Shown here piece by piece: positions 47,076-56,369 of a stretch of DNA of 64,000 nt (position 1 is the first letter of the stretch; the number at the start of each line of letters is the position of its first letter). Origin of the DNA: Stagnimonas aquatica. GTDB lineage: Bacteria; Pseudomonadota; Gammaproteobacteria; Nevskiales; Nevskiaceae. The stretch is from assembly GCF_003730135.1 (NCBI RefSeq), contig NZ_RJVO01000001.1:979434-1043433 (forward strand). The letters are read 5' to 3'. Position numbers and translations under genes: made by a program. The notes beneath the pieces were generated by a model, which saw only the letters and a list, made by a program, of their open reading frames with translations, was not told the origin of the DNA and did no database searches.

Positions 47076-49943
47076 TCAAGCACTTGCATGTCCCGAGGCG
47101 GTGTGGGCCGACTCCCAGTTGTCGCCGATGCCGAAATCGGCGACCAGCGGCACCGCCAGTGGCGCCGGGCGGTGGGCGCCCTCGTGCAGCACCCGCACCA
47201 TGCGCCGCGCCAACTCCGGGGCCAGCGCGCTCATCTGCTCCGCCGGAGCCTCGAACACCAGCTCGTCATGCACCTGCATGATCATCTTCACTGCCGGCGC
47301 CTGATGGCTCAGGTAGGCGTGCAGGTCGATCATCGCTGCCTTGATGAGATCGGCCGCAGTGCCCTGCAAGGGCGCGTTGATGGCGGTGCGCTCGGCGTAC
47401 TGGCGCAGACCCTGGTTCTTGGAATTGATGTTGGGCAGGTAGAGCCGGCGGCCGAACAGGGTCTCGACATAGCCGCGCTCCTTGGCCGCCGACTTGGTGT
47501 CGTCCATGAAGCGCTTCACGCCCGGATAGCGCGCGAAGAAGCGGTCGATGTAGTCCTGCGCCTCGGCGCGGCCGATGGCGAGCTGCTTGGCCAGGCCCCA
47601 GGACGACATGCCGTAGATGAGACCAAAGTTGATCGCCTTGGCGGCGCGTCGCTGGTCGCTGCTGACGGCATCGAGTGAGAGCCCGAACACCTCGGCGGCG
47701 GTGGCCTGGTGGATGTCCTTGCCACTCTGGAAGGCTTCGACCAGCTTGGCGTCGCCGGAGAAATGCGCCATCAGCCGCAACTCGATCTGCGAGTAGTCGA
47801 TCGAGCAGAGCAGCTTGCCGGGCTCGGAGACGAAGGCGTGGCGGATGCGCCGGCCCTCGGCATTGCGCACCGGGATGTTTTGCAGGTTGGGGTCCTGCGA
47901 GGACAGCCGACCGGTGGCGGCGACCGCCTGGTGGTAGCTGGTGTGGATGCGGCCGGTGCGCGGGTTGATCTGTAGCGGCAGCGTCTCGGTGTAGGTCGAG
48001 CGCAGTTTTGACACGCTGCGCCAGTCGAGGATCAGCCGTGGCAGCGGATGCTGGGCGGCGAGGTCTTCGAGCACGTCCTCGGCGGTGGAGGGATCGCCCT
48101 TGGGCGTCTTCGCCAGCACCGGCAGGCCGAGCTTGCCGTAGAGCAGCTCCTGCAACTGCTTGGGCGAGCCGAGATTGAACTCGGTGCCGGCCTCGGCGTA
48201 GGCCTGTGCCTGCAACTCGGCCATGCGCAGCGCCAGCTCGCCGCTGATCTTGGCGAGCATCGCGGCATCGACCTTCACGCCGGTCTGCTCCATGGCCGCC
48301 AGCACCGGCACCAGCGGCATTTCCAGACGCTCGAACACTGCTAGCAGCGAAGGTGTCTCTGCCAATCGCGGGTAGAGCGTCTGGTGCAGTCGCAGGGTGA
48401 TGTCGGCGTCCTCCGCCGAGTAGGCGGCGGCGATGTCGAGCGCGACCTGGTTGAAGGTGATCTGGTTCTTGCCCTTGCCGGCCACCTCGCTGAAGGCAAT
48501 GGTCTTGTGGCCCAGGTATTTCTCGGCCAGCGTGTCCATGTCGTGGCGATTGCCGGCGGCGTCGAGCACATAGCTTTCGAGCATGGTGTCGTAGGCCAGG
48601 CCGCGCACCTGGATGCCTTGCAGCGCCAGCACATTGCAGTCGAACTTGGCGTGCTGGCCGACCTTGGCCTTGGCCGGGTCTTCGAGCAGGGGCTTGAGCC
48701 GCGCCAGCACCTCCGCCGCCGGCAACTGCGCCGGCGCGCCCAGGTAGTCATGCGCCAGCGGCAGATACCAGCCCTTGCCGGCTTCCACCGCGAAGGCCAG
48801 GCCGACCAGACGGGCGCGGTTGGACTCCAGCGAGTCGGTCTCGGTGTCGAAGCAGATCAGCTCGGCGGCTTCGAGCGCGGCCAGCATTTCGGCGAAGACG
48901 GCTTCGTCGACGACCAGGGTGGCTTGGGTTTTTTGTGAGGCCGGCAGCTCTGCGGCGCTGTCGCTCCTCCCGCCGCTTGCGGGGGGAGGCTGGGAGGGGA
49001 GCGCTTGCGGCGACAGCGGGGCGCCTGAAACGCCTCCATCCCGGCCCTCTCCCGCAAGCGGGGGAGGGAGACTCGCCGCCGCAGCAGCGCCCAACTCCTC
49101 CACCCAGCGATGGAAGCCCAGCCGCCGGTACAGCGTCGCCAACTGCTCCTTGTTCTCCGCGCCCTTGCGCAGGGTGTCGAGCGCCACCGGCAGCGCGACA
49201 TCGCACTTGATGGTGGCGAGCACCCGGCACATCGGCAGCGTGTCCAGCGCGCCACGCAGGTTTTCGCCGAGCTTGCCCTTCACGGTCGGCGCGGCGGCGA
49301 TCACGCCCTCCAGCGTGCCGTGCTCCTTGAGCAGCTTGGCGGCGGTCTTCTCGCCGACGCCGGGCACGCCGGGGATGTTGTCCACCGCGTCGCCCATCAG
49401 CGCCAGGTAGTCGATGATCTGCTCGGGGTGCACGCCGAATTTCTCGACCACGCCGGCCGGGCCCATGCGGCGGTTTTTCATGGTGTCGAGCAAGTTCACC
49501 CGCTCGCTCACCAACTGCGCCATGTCCTTGTCGCCGGTGACGATCAGCACTTCCATGCCGAGCGCCTCGCCCTGGCGTGCGAGCGTGCCGATCACGTCAT
49601 CGGCCTCCACACCCGGCTCCATCAGCAGCGGCAGGCCCAGGCCTTTGACCAGATCCAGGATCGCCGGGAACTGCGCCGACAGATCTTCCGGCGTCTCGCT
49701 GCGATTGGCCTTGTACTCGGGGTAGATGTCGTTGCGGAACGAGGTGCCGCTGGCATCGAACACCACCGCGACGCGATCCACATGGTGCTCGCGCTGCAGG
49801 CGCTTGAGCATGCTGGCAAAGCCGTAGATCGCGCCGGTGGGCTCGCCCTGCGGACTGGTCAGCGGCGGCAGCGCGTGATAGGCGCGGAACAGCCAGTTGC
49901 TGGCGTCGATCAGGAGCAGGGTGTGGGGCGCGGATTCGGTCAT
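47076..49943 (-). CDS. polA: DNA polymerase I
   Basis: A 955-residue polymerase. Residues 1-285 form the 5'-3' nuclease (DASNWLFRAYHALPPL, VTGDKDMAQLV, GDAVDNIPGVPGVGEKTA). The 3'-5' exonuclease (about 340-540) keeps CFDTETDS, GQHAKFDCNVL and YSAEDADITL, so proofreading should be active. The polymerase (about 560-955) has DYSQIELRLMAHFSG, KAINFGLIYGM and VHDELVFE. Between nuclease and exonuclease, residues about 288-330 are encoded by an inverted pair of palindromic repeat units inserted in frame (48960-49076). It lies 23 bases downstream of lysA. Confidence 0.97.
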   Translation of the reverse strand: MTESAPHTLLLIDASNWLFRAYHALPPLTSPQGEPTGAIYGFASMLKRLQREHHVDRVAVVFDASGTSFRNDIYPEYKANRSETPEDLSAQFPAILDLVKGLGLPLLMEPGVEADDVIGTLARQGEALGMEVLIVTGDKDMAQLVSERVNLLDTMKNRRMGPAGVVEKFGVHPEQIIDYLALMGDAVDNIPGVPGVGEKTAAKLLKEHGTLEGVIAAAPTVKGKLGENLRGALDTLPMCRVLATIKCDVALPVALDTLRKGAENKEQLATLYRRLGFHRWVEELGAAAAASLPPPLAGEGRDGGVSGAPLSPQALPSQPPPASGGRSDSAAELPASQKTQATLVVDEAVFAEMLAALEAAELICFDTETDSLESNRARLVGLAFAVEAGKGWYLPLAHDYLGAPAQLPAAEVLARLKPLLEDPAKAKVGQHAKFDCNVLALQGIQVRGLAYDTMLESYVLDAAGNRHDMDTLAEKYLGHKTIAFSEVAGKGKNQITFNQVALDIAAAYSAEDADITLRLHQTLYPRLAETPSLLAVFERLEMPLVPVLAAMEQTGVKVDAAMLAKISGELALRMAELQAQAYAEAGTEFNLGSPKQLQELLYGKLGLPVLAKTPKGDPSTAEDVLEDLAAQHPLPRLILDWRSVSKLRSTYTETLPLQINPRTGRIHTSYHQAVAATGRLSSQDPNLQNIPVRNAEGRRIRHAFVSEPGKLLCSIDYSQIELRLMAHFSGDAKLVEAFQSGKDIHQATAAEVFGLSLDAVSSDQRRAAKAINFGLIYGMSSWGLAKQLAIGRAEAQDYIDRFFARYPGVKRFMDDTKSAAKERGYVETLFGRRLYLPNINSKNQGLRQYAERTAINAPLQGTAADLIKAAMIDLHAYLSHQAPAVKMIMQVHDELVFEAPAEQMSALAPELARRMVRVLHEGAHRPAPLAVPLVADFGIGDNWESAHTASGHASA
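48960..49076. repeat. Inverted pair of palindromic repeat units inside polA
   Basis: Two GC-rich palindromic units in opposite orientation lie within the coding sequence: CCTCCCGC..GCGGGGGGAGG (from 48966) and CCCTCTCCCGC-AA-GCGGGGGAGGG (49044-49068). The second is almost identical to the intergenic copy at 57396-57433. Together they encode the Pro/Gly/Ser-rich polA linker. This REP-like head-to-head arrangement is usually intergenic. Confidence 0.85.
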
Positions 49944-49966
49944 GGCCGATTATCGCCCGCCCGGCC

Positions 49967-51214
49967 TCAGGGCAGCAGCGTCTCGCCGCGCACCAGGTCC
50001 TCGAAGTCCTCGCGGGCGCGGATCAGGTGCGCGCTATCGCCATCGACCATCAGCTCGGCGGCGCGGCCGCGCGAGTTGTAGTTGCTGGCCATGGTGAAGC
50101 CGTAGGCGCCGGCGGTACGCACCGCCAGCAGATCGCCCTCGCGCACCGCCAGTTGGCGGTCCTTGCCCAGCCAGTCGCCGGTCTCGCAGACCGGGCCGAC
50201 CACGTCGTAGGTCCGCGCGGCTTCGTCCAGGCGCGGCTGCACCTGCACGATGTCCATCCAGGCCTGGTAGAGGGTGGGGCGGATCAGGTCGTTCATCGCC
50301 GCGTCGACGATGCAGAAGTTCTTCTCCTCGCCCACCTTCAGCGCCTCGACGCGGGTGACCAGGAGGCCGGCATTGCCGGCAATCGCACGGCCCGGCTCGC
50401 AATGCACTTCCAGGCCGCGACCGGCCAGCCGTGGCAGCAGGTGCGCCGCCCACTCGGCCGGCTCGACGGTCTTCTCGTCGCGGTAGCGCACGCCGAGTCC
50501 ACCGCCGACGTCGATGTGCTTGAAGTGGATGCCCGCTGCGGCCAAGCGGTCCACCAGGGCCAGCATGCGGTCGAGCGCGTCGAGCAGCGGCGCGTCGTCG
50601 AGCAACTGGCTGCCGATGTGGCTGGCGATGCCGGCGATCTCGATGCCGGGCAGGCTCGCCGCCTCGCGGTACAGGCGCTCGGCCTCGGCGAGGCTGACGC
50701 CGAACTTGTTGGCCTTCAGTCCGGTGGAGATGTAGGGATGGGTCTTGGCATCGACATCGGGATTCACCCGCAGCGCGATGCGCGCCCGCACGCCGCGCGC
50801 GGCGGCCACCGCCGAGAGACGGCGCAGCTCGGATTCCGACTCGACATTGAAGCAGCCGACGCCGGCGACCAGCGCCTGCTGCATCTCCACCGCCGTCTTG
50901 CCGACGCCGGAGAACACCACCTTGCGGGCATCGCCGCCGGCGCGCAGCACCCGCGACAACTCGCCGCCGGAAACGATGTCGAAGCCGGCGCCCAGCCGTG
51001 CCAGCACATTCAGCACGGCGAGGTTGGAATTGGCCTTGACCGCGTAGTGCACGCAATGCGGCACGCTCGCCAGTGCCTCGTCGAAGGCGCGGTAGTGGCG
51101 TTCCAGCGTCGCGCGCGAATAGATGTAGAGCGGCGTGCCGTGACGGTCGGCGAGGGCGGCGACGGACAGGTTTTCGGCGTGCAGCGCGCCGTCACGCAGG
51201 GTGAAGTGGTCCAC
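49967..51214 (-). CDS. lysA: Diaminopimelate decarboxylase
   Basis: A 415-residue PLP enzyme that makes lysine from meso-diaminopimelate. The PLP lysine is in HYAVKANSN (Lys60); IDVGGGLGVRY, CEPGRAIAGNAG and VGPVCETGDWLG complete the alanine-racemase-like barrel and substrate site. It follows the lptM-like gene by 17 bases and precedes polA by 23 bases, so the three are probably co-transcribed. Confidence 0.96.
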   Translation of the reverse strand: MDHFTLRDGALHAENLSVAALADRHGTPLYIYSRATLERHYRAFDEALASVPHCVHYAVKANSNLAVLNVLARLGAGFDIVSGGELSRVLRAGGDARKVVFSGVGKTAVEMQQALVAGVGCFNVESESELRRLSAVAAARGVRARIALRVNPDVDAKTHPYISTGLKANKFGVSLAEAERLYREAASLPGIEIAGIASHIGSQLLDDAPLLDALDRMLALVDRLAAAGIHFKHIDVGGGLGVRYRDEKTVEPAEWAAHLLPRLAGRGLEVHCEPGRAIAGNAGLLVTRVEALKVGEEKNFCIVDAAMNDLIRPTLYQAWMDIVQVQPRLDEAARTYDVVGPVCETGDWLGKDRQLAVREGDLLAVRTAGAYGFTMASNYNSRGRAAELMVDGDSAHLIRAREDFEDLVRGETLLP

Positions 51215-51231
51215 GGGCGAGGGAGTTTTTG

Positions 51232-51435
51232 CTAGGGCGCCGGGCTAGGCGCGGGATCGGGTGCGGCGGAATCGGTCGCCGGTGCGGCGGCGGGCGCCGG
51301 TTTGGCTTGCGTCTCGGCGGTCGGCGACGGAGCCGGCACGGGCTCCTTGCTGGGCAAGACCAGCGGGCCCATCTGGCCACAGGCTGCCGCCAGGGCGGCG
51401 AGTAGCAGGAGCAGGGGGCGGTGGGCGCGATTCAT
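51232..51435 (-). CDS. LptM/LppL-like small lipoprotein
   Basis: A 67-residue lipoprotein with lipobox AAAC followed directly by GQMGPLVLP, the short conserved LptM (YifL) sequence that in E. coli mimics LPS and helps oxidise the LptD translocon. The rest is a Pro/Ala/Ser-rich tail. Genes of this type commonly precede lysA or dapF, as here. Assignment as LptM rests on the short motif and context. Confidence 0.8.
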   Translation of the reverse strand: MNRAHRPLLLLLAALAAACGQMGPLVLPSKEPVPAPSPTAETQAKPAPAAAPATDSAAPDPAPSPAP

Positions 51436-51592
51436 GCCGCTATTCTAAGGCGCCTGCTCCCTTCTCTCCTGCTCCCGGCCCATGTCCCGCAACGAAGACG
51501 CCGTCATCCTCCCCGCTCCCGGCAAGCACACCGCCCACGCTTAGCCCCTGGGCCCCGGCTCGTCGGCCGGGGCAAATCACCGCGAGTAACAC

Positions 51593-52267
51593 ATGCGCCG
51601 CATCGAAACCCCCGACTCCGTCATTCTTCAGCCCGACGCCCCACAAACGGCGACGGTGATTTGGCTGCACGGCCTCGGCGCCGATGGTCACGACTTCGTG
51701 CCCATCGTCCCCGAACTGGGCCTGGGCAAGGAGCACGGCATCAAGTTCGTGTTTCCGCACGCGACGGTGCGCCCGGTGACCATCAACAATGGCTATCCGA
51801 TGCGCGCCTGGTACGACATCCTCTCGCTGACCCGCATGGAGAAGCAGGACGTTGCCGGCACCCAGGCTTCGGCGGCGCGCATCGCTGGTCTGCTGGATGC
51901 CGAACGCGCCGCCGGCATCGCCAGCGAGCGGCTGATCCTTGCCGGCTTCTCGCAGGGTTGCGCGATGACGCTCTACACCGGCCTGCGTTACCCGCAGCGT
52001 CTCGGCGGCCTGCTGGCCCTGTCCGGCTATCTGCCACTGCACGAAAGCCTCGCCGCCGAGGCCAGCCCGGCCAACAGGGACGTGCCCATTCTCATGTGCC
52101 ACGGCCAGTACGATCCGGTGCTGCCGCTGGTCTTGGGCAAGTCCTCGGCGGAGATCCTCGGCGCCGCCGGCTATTCCGTCGACTGGCGCGAGTACCCGAT
52201 GCAGCACCAGGTCTGCCCGGAAGAGATCGACGACATCGGCGCATTCCTGCGCGCCCGGCTTGCGTGA
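51593..52267 (+). CDS. Carboxylesterase/phospholipase-family alpha/beta hydrolase
   Basis: A 224-residue cytoplasmic hydrolase with the nucleophile elbow GFSQG (Ser120), Asp174 in CHGQYDPVLP and His205 in MQHQVCPEEI, together with WLHGLGADGHDF at the oxyanion hole. It matches the EstB/acyl-protein thioesterase group, which cleaves short esters. Its TGA overlaps the GTG start of the following DUF4153 gene. Confidence 0.9.
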   Translation: MRRIETPDSVILQPDAPQTATVIWLHGLGADGHDFVPIVPELGLGKEHGIKFVFPHATVRPVTINNGYPMRAWYDILSLTRMEKQDVAGTQASAARIAGLLDAERAAGIASERLILAGFSQGCAMTLYTGLRYPQRLGGLLALSGYLPLHESLAAEASPANRDVPILMCHGQYDPVLPLVLGKSSAEILGAAGYSVDWREYPMQHQVCPEEIDDIGAFLRARLA

Positions 52268-54024
52268 GCCAGCCCGGCGCCGCCGATGCGGATGCGCCGG
52301 ATGGCCCGGCGCAGCGCGCCATCCTGCTGTTCGCCATCGTCAGCGGCTTGCTGCTGCTGGTCGCCCACGAGGCGCTGGAAGCCGAGGCCGCCTGGTTCGA
52401 TGGTCGGCTGACCCGCTGTCTCTGGTTCACCCTGGCCGGCGCCTGGCCGTTGTTCGCGGCGCTGAGCGTGCAGCGGCTGGCCGACCGCCGCTACTGGCTC
52501 GGCGTCGCCGCCTACGCGCTGCTGCTCGGCTACCTCGCCTTCTATTCCGGACGGGCGATGGAGCCCCGGAGTGTCGCGGTCGATGCCGTGGCCCTGCCCT
52601 ATGTCTGGACGCTGATCGCCAGCGGCCATGTGCTCGGCGCCTGGTTCGCGGTGGCCCTGCGCCGCCAGGGCTTTGGCTATCCGTTGCTGTTCGAGGCCGC
52701 CTGGCGGATGGTCTCGACCCTGGCGCAGGTCGTCGCCTACACCGGCGCCTTCTGGCTGCTGCTCTGGCTCTGGGCGGCGTTGTTCAAGGCGCTCGGCATC
52801 GAGTTCTTCCACGAGCTGTTCGCACTGCCGCGTTTCATCTACCCGGTCACCAGTCTGGTGGTCGGCTATGGCCTGGTGCTGGCGCGCACCAAGAGCAGCC
52901 TCGGCGATGCCGTGCATCTGCGCGTGCTGGCGCTCTGGCGCGGGCTGCTGCCGCTGGCGGCGGTGCTGGCCCTGGCCTTCGCGAGCGCCCTCCTGCTGCG
53001 CGGCGTCGAACCGCTGTGGGCGACGCGCCATGCCACGCAGTTGCTGCTGGCTCTGGTGTTCGCCCTGGTGGCGCTCGCCAACGCCGCCTATGGCAAGGGT
53101 GGCGAGGCAGCGCCGCATCCAGCCTTGCGCTGGCTGGTGACGGCAGCACTGGCGCTGCTGCCGCTGTTCGTCGCGCTCGCTGCCTGGGCCTTGGGTCTGC
53201 GCTGGCGCCAGTACGGGCTGAGTCTGGACCGGCTCTGGGCGGCGCTGCTGGTCTTCATCGCCGCGCTGTATGGCTTCGGCTACGCGGTCGCGGCGCTGCG
53301 CCGTGCTCCGGTCTGGCTGGCCGGCATCGCCCCGGTCAACCGCGCCGCCTCGCTGATCGGTGCCGGCTTGCTGCTGCTGACCCAGACCGGTGCGCTGGAC
53401 TTCCGCGCCATCACCGCGCACACGCTGCTGGCGCGCGGTGCGGCCTTGAATGACGAGGATCTACGCTACCTGCGCTGGGAGCTGGGGCATCCGGGCTTGT
53501 ATGCCCTGGAGCGCTTGCAGGCCGAGGGAGCGCCGGCGACCCAGGCGCGCATCGCCGAGCTGCTGAGCAAGCAGCACCGCTACGACCCCGACCGGATCGA
53601 CAGCGGCGGCCCGGTGGTCTGGCGGCAGCCGCCGACACAGCCGGCCGCGCCGGAGGCACTGGTCCGCGCCGCCGCGCAGTTCCGCGATGAGTTTGATCGC
53701 GGTCAGGGCGAGCCCTGTGGCGCGCCGGCCGAATGCTGGCTGCTGCAGGCCAGCCTGGTCCGCGACCAGGCGCCGGTGTGGCTGCGTGTGCGCCTGCTCA
53801 GCCGCCCGGCCGGCGGCCGCATCGAGCTGTCGCTGTTCAGGCCCTGCGGCGAGCAATGGTGCGCCGACGACACGCGCTCGGAGCCGCTGTCCGCCGACCA
53901 GATGGAAGCCCTGCGCGCCGCGCTCGCCAGCGGCGATTTCGCGGTGGAGCCGCCCAAGCTCAGCGACTACCGGATCGGCGCGCGCCGGTTCCGTTTTCCG
54001 CTGCCCGGGCCCGACGCGCAGTGA
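52264..54024 (+). CDS. DUF4153-domain membrane protein
   Basis: A 586-residue protein starting at a GTG that overlaps the esterase stop (GTGA); a longer open frame upstream lies over the esterase and was rejected. About eleven hydrophobic helices span residues 20-390, with the DUF4153 blocks FEAAWRMVSTLAQVVAYTGAFW and LPRFIYPVTSLVVGYGLVLAR. The C-terminal 170 residues are soluble and begin with the helical DLRYLRWELGHPGLYALERL. The function of this family is not established. Confidence 0.82.
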   Translation: MSQPGAADADAPDGPAQRAILLFAIVSGLLLLVAHEALEAEAAWFDGRLTRCLWFTLAGAWPLFAALSVQRLADRRYWLGVAAYALLLGYLAFYSGRAMEPRSVAVDAVALPYVWTLIASGHVLGAWFAVALRRQGFGYPLLFEAAWRMVSTLAQVVAYTGAFWLLLWLWAALFKALGIEFFHELFALPRFIYPVTSLVVGYGLVLARTKSSLGDAVHLRVLALWRGLLPLAAVLALAFASALLLRGVEPLWATRHATQLLLALVFALVALANAAYGKGGEAAPHPALRWLVTAALALLPLFVALAAWALGLRWRQYGLSLDRLWAALLVFIAALYGFGYAVAALRRAPVWLAGIAPVNRAASLIGAGLLLLTQTGALDFRAITAHTLLARGAALNDEDLRYLRWELGHPGLYALERLQAEGAPATQARIAELLSKQHRYDPDRIDSGGPVVWRQPPTQPAAPEALVRAAAQFRDEFDRGQGEPCGAPAECWLLQASLVRDQAPVWLRVRLLSRPAGGRIELSLFRPCGEQWCADDTRSEPLSADQMEALRAALASGDFAVEPPKLSDYRIGARRFRFPLPGPDAQ

Positions 54025-54040
54025 GTTGCGCCCGGCGGGA

Positions 54041-54727
54041 CTAGCCGCCTGCCATGTTGTCCAGCAGTTGGCGCATCAGCCGGTTGTTGCCGGCGAAGTT
54101 CGGCAGCTCGGCGAGGATGCTCTCCGGCCGCTGCACATAGCGCGCCGGCGCCGGGCGCTCCACCGCAAACCAGTCGCGGGCATTGGCGGCGGTGACTTCC
54201 AAGTGGAACTGGATACCCGCCACCCGCGTGCCCAGCGCGTAGGCCTGATGTGCGCAGGCCTCGCTGTTCATCAGCGACTCGCTGCCGGGCGGCAGGGCGA
54301 AGGTGTCGCCATGCCAGTGGAAGGCGGTGAACTGCTCGGGAAAGCCGGCGAAGGCGGCGGCGCCCCGGCCGGCCTCGGTCAGTTGCAGGGGATGCCAGCC
54401 GATCTCGACCTCGGCATTGCGCGAGACCGGACCGCCGAGCTGATCGGCGATCAACTGGCTGCCCAGGCAGATGCCCAGCAGCCGCTTGCCGCCGTCGAGG
54501 GCGCGGCGGATCAACTGCTTCTCCGGCACCAGCCAGGGGTAGAGCGCGTGCTCGTAGATGTTCATCGGCCCGCCCATCACGATCAGCCAGTCGAAGCTCT
54601 CCAGCGCGGGCGGGGTCTCGCCACGTTGCAGACGGGTGAAACGCACCTCGTGGCCGCGCGTGGCCAGCCAGGGGGCGATGCAGCCCAGGTCTTCGTGTTC
54701 GGCGTGCTGTAGCCAGTGAACGCGCAT
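54041..54727 (-). CDS. Class I glutamine amidotransferase-like protein
   Basis: A 228-residue protein with the class I triad: nucleophile in GICLGSQLIAD (Cys87) and GIQFHLEV (His175, Glu177), plus the oxyanion segment MGGPMNIYEHALYPWL. Stand-alone proteins of this kind resemble GMP-synthase glutaminase domains, and the acceptor is unknown. The ATG at 54727 gives the family N-terminus MRVHWLQHAEHEDLG. It converges on the DUF4153 gene. Confidence 0.88.
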   Translation of the reverse strand: MRVHWLQHAEHEDLGCIAPWLATRGHEVRFTRLQRGETPPALESFDWLIVMGGPMNIYEHALYPWLVPEKQLIRRALDGGKRLLGICLGSQLIADQLGGPVSRNAEVEIGWHPLQLTEAGRGAAAFAGFPEQFTAFHWHGDTFALPPGSESLMNSEACAHQAYALGTRVAGIQFHLEVTAANARDWFAVERPAPARYVQRPESILAELPNFAGNNRLMRQLLDNMAGG

Positions 54728-54874
54728 GTCGTAGTGGCAGGAAGGTTTGTGCCAGTGTACCGACCCTGGCGTGCGGCCGGACGACGGCACGCCCGCCGCC
54801 GCCCAGGAACCGGCCCCGTTTCCTGCCGGTCCCTTACTGACGCCGCCCCGCCTACCGCCCTCCTTCCTTCCGCC

Positions 54875-55810
54875 ATGACCCTGTCGCCGTCACGCCGCTG
54901 GCCCCAGCTGTTGCTGGCCGTCAGCCTGCAACTGTCCGCCTGTGCCTACCTGCGCGCACAGCCGGTGGACGCGGTCGCCAACCCGGAGCTGGACGAGCTT
55001 TCCGGCCTGAGCCGCTTGCTGGCCACCGACGACTGGCTGTGGGGACACAACGACAGCGGCGACCGCGCGCGACTGTTCCGGGTCGGTTTCGATGGTAGTG
55101 ACGGCGGCGTGGTGGAGGTGCCGGGAGCCAAGGCCGTCGATTGGGAGGACATCGCCGCCTTCAGTTGGCGGCAACAGCCGGCGCTGCTGATCGGCGACAT
55201 CGGCGACAACTACGCGCTGCGGCGCTCGGTGAGCCTGTATGCGGTCGCCGATCCGGGCGCGAACGGCGACCGTGCTCCGCTGCTGTGGTCGCTGCAGTTC
55301 CGCTACCCGGACGGCCCGCGCGACGCCGAAGGCCTGGCGGTGGATCCGGTCAGCGGCGACATCCTGATCCTGAGCAAGCGCGAGCGGCCGCCCAAGCTCT
55401 ACCGGCTGGCGATGCCGTCGCAAGCCCCGGAGCACGGCCAGATCCTGTCCGCCGAACCGGTCGGGACGGTCTTGCACCTGCCCAAGCCGACCCCGGCCGA
55501 TCTTGCCGACGACCCCAAGTACGGCTTCCTGCGCGATTGGCCCACCGCTCTCGATTTGGCCCCCGACGGCAGCTATGCGGTGGTCGGCACCTACAAGGAC
55601 GCCTATCTCTATCGCCGCCAGCCGGGCGACAGTTGGGCGGCGATGTTCGCGCGGCCGCCGCAAACCATCGACCTGCCGCAGTGGCGGCAGACCGAGGCGG
55701 GAACCATCAGCGCCGATGGCCGTCTGTACTGCGCCGGCTCCGAGCAACGCGCCGGCTTCGCCTGTCTGCCGCTGCCGGCGCCGCCCATCGAGCATCCGAC
55801 AGTGCCCTGA
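54875..55810 (+). CDS. Lipoprotein of unknown function, beta-propeller-like
   Basis: A 311-residue exported protein. The signal peptide ends in LSAC (Cys25), so it is probably a lipoprotein. The body contains repeated blade-like phrases: LSGLSRLLATDDWLWGHNDSGD, DWEDIAAF, IGDIGDNYALRRSVSLYAV and DAEGLAVDPVSGDILILSKR, suggesting a six- or seven-bladed propeller like SdiA-regulated or esterase-like proteins. No catalytic residues can be named. It is followed 55 bases later by msrB. Confidence 0.72.
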   Translation: MTLSPSRRWPQLLLAVSLQLSACAYLRAQPVDAVANPELDELSGLSRLLATDDWLWGHNDSGDRARLFRVGFDGSDGGVVEVPGAKAVDWEDIAAFSWRQQPALLIGDIGDNYALRRSVSLYAVADPGANGDRAPLLWSLQFRYPDGPRDAEGLAVDPVSGDILILSKRERPPKLYRLAMPSQAPEHGQILSAEPVGTVLHLPKPTPADLADDPKYGFLRDWPTALDLAPDGSYAVVGTYKDAYLYRRQPGDSWAAMFARPPQTIDLPQWRQTEAGTISADGRLYCAGSEQRAGFACLPLPAPPIEHPTVP

Positions 55811-55865
55811 GCACGTAGCACCTGGTAAGCCGGGACCAGTCCGCCCGGCCTGGAGATCGCCCGTG

Positions 55866-56369
55866 ATGAACCGTCGCACCCTGCTCAAATGGATCGGCCT
55901 CGCGCCCGCGCTGGCACTCGCCGGCACCGCCGCCCGGGCGGAAGTGAAGGTCACCTCCCGGTTCAGCAAGGAGGACTGGCGCAAGCTGCTGCCGCCGGAG
56001 TCCTACCGGGTGCTGTTCGAGGAGGCCACCGAACGCGCCACCACCAGTCCGCTCAATCACGAGAAGCGCGAGGGCGTGTTTGTCTGCGCCGCCTGCTACT
56101 CGCCGCTGTTCGACAGCGCCCACAAGTACGAGAGCGGCACTGGCTGGCCCAGCTTCTTCCGGCCGCGCGAGGCTCAGGTGGCGACCAGGACCGACTACGT
56201 CCTGTTCGTCCCGCGCACCGAGTACCACTGCGCGCACTGCGGCGGCCACCAGGGCCATGTCTTCGACGACGGCCCGCCGCCCACCGGCAAGCGCTACTGC
56301 AACAACGGCGTGGCGTTGCTCTTCGTGCCCAAGGGCGAAGCCCTGCCGGCGACGCGAGGCCTGTCGTGA
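55866..56369 (+). CDS. msrB: Exported peptide methionine-(R)-S-oxide reductase MsrB
   Basis: A 167-residue enzyme. The start MNRRTLLKWIGLAPALALAG looks like a Tat signal. Zinc is held by CAAC (Cys74, Cys77) and CAHC (Cys122, Cys125), the catalytic Cys is in GKRYCNNG (Cys145), and GTGWPSFF is the substrate motif. It repairs R-methionine sulfoxide in periplasmic proteins. Its TGA overlaps the GTG start of msrA. Confidence 0.93.
   Translation: MNRRTLLKWIGLAPALALAGTAARAEVKVTSRFSKEDWRKLLPPESYRVLFEEATERATTSPLNHEKREGVFVCAACYSPLFDSAHKYESGTGWPSFFRPREAQVATRTDYVLFVPRTEYHCAHCGGHQGHVFDDGPPPTGKRYCNNGVALLFVPKGEALPATRGLS

Noticed and set aside
46688..47281. 197-residue open frame through the polA-barrel gap
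   Set aside because: It runs into the polA coding region on the other strand and has no homology-like features; the sRNA reading explains the structure better.
51421..54024. Long version of the DUF4153 protein (867 residues)
   Set aside because: The upstream 280 residues run out of frame over the esterase gene and are Arg/Pro-rich nonsense; the GTG at 52264 overlapping the esterase stop is a better start.
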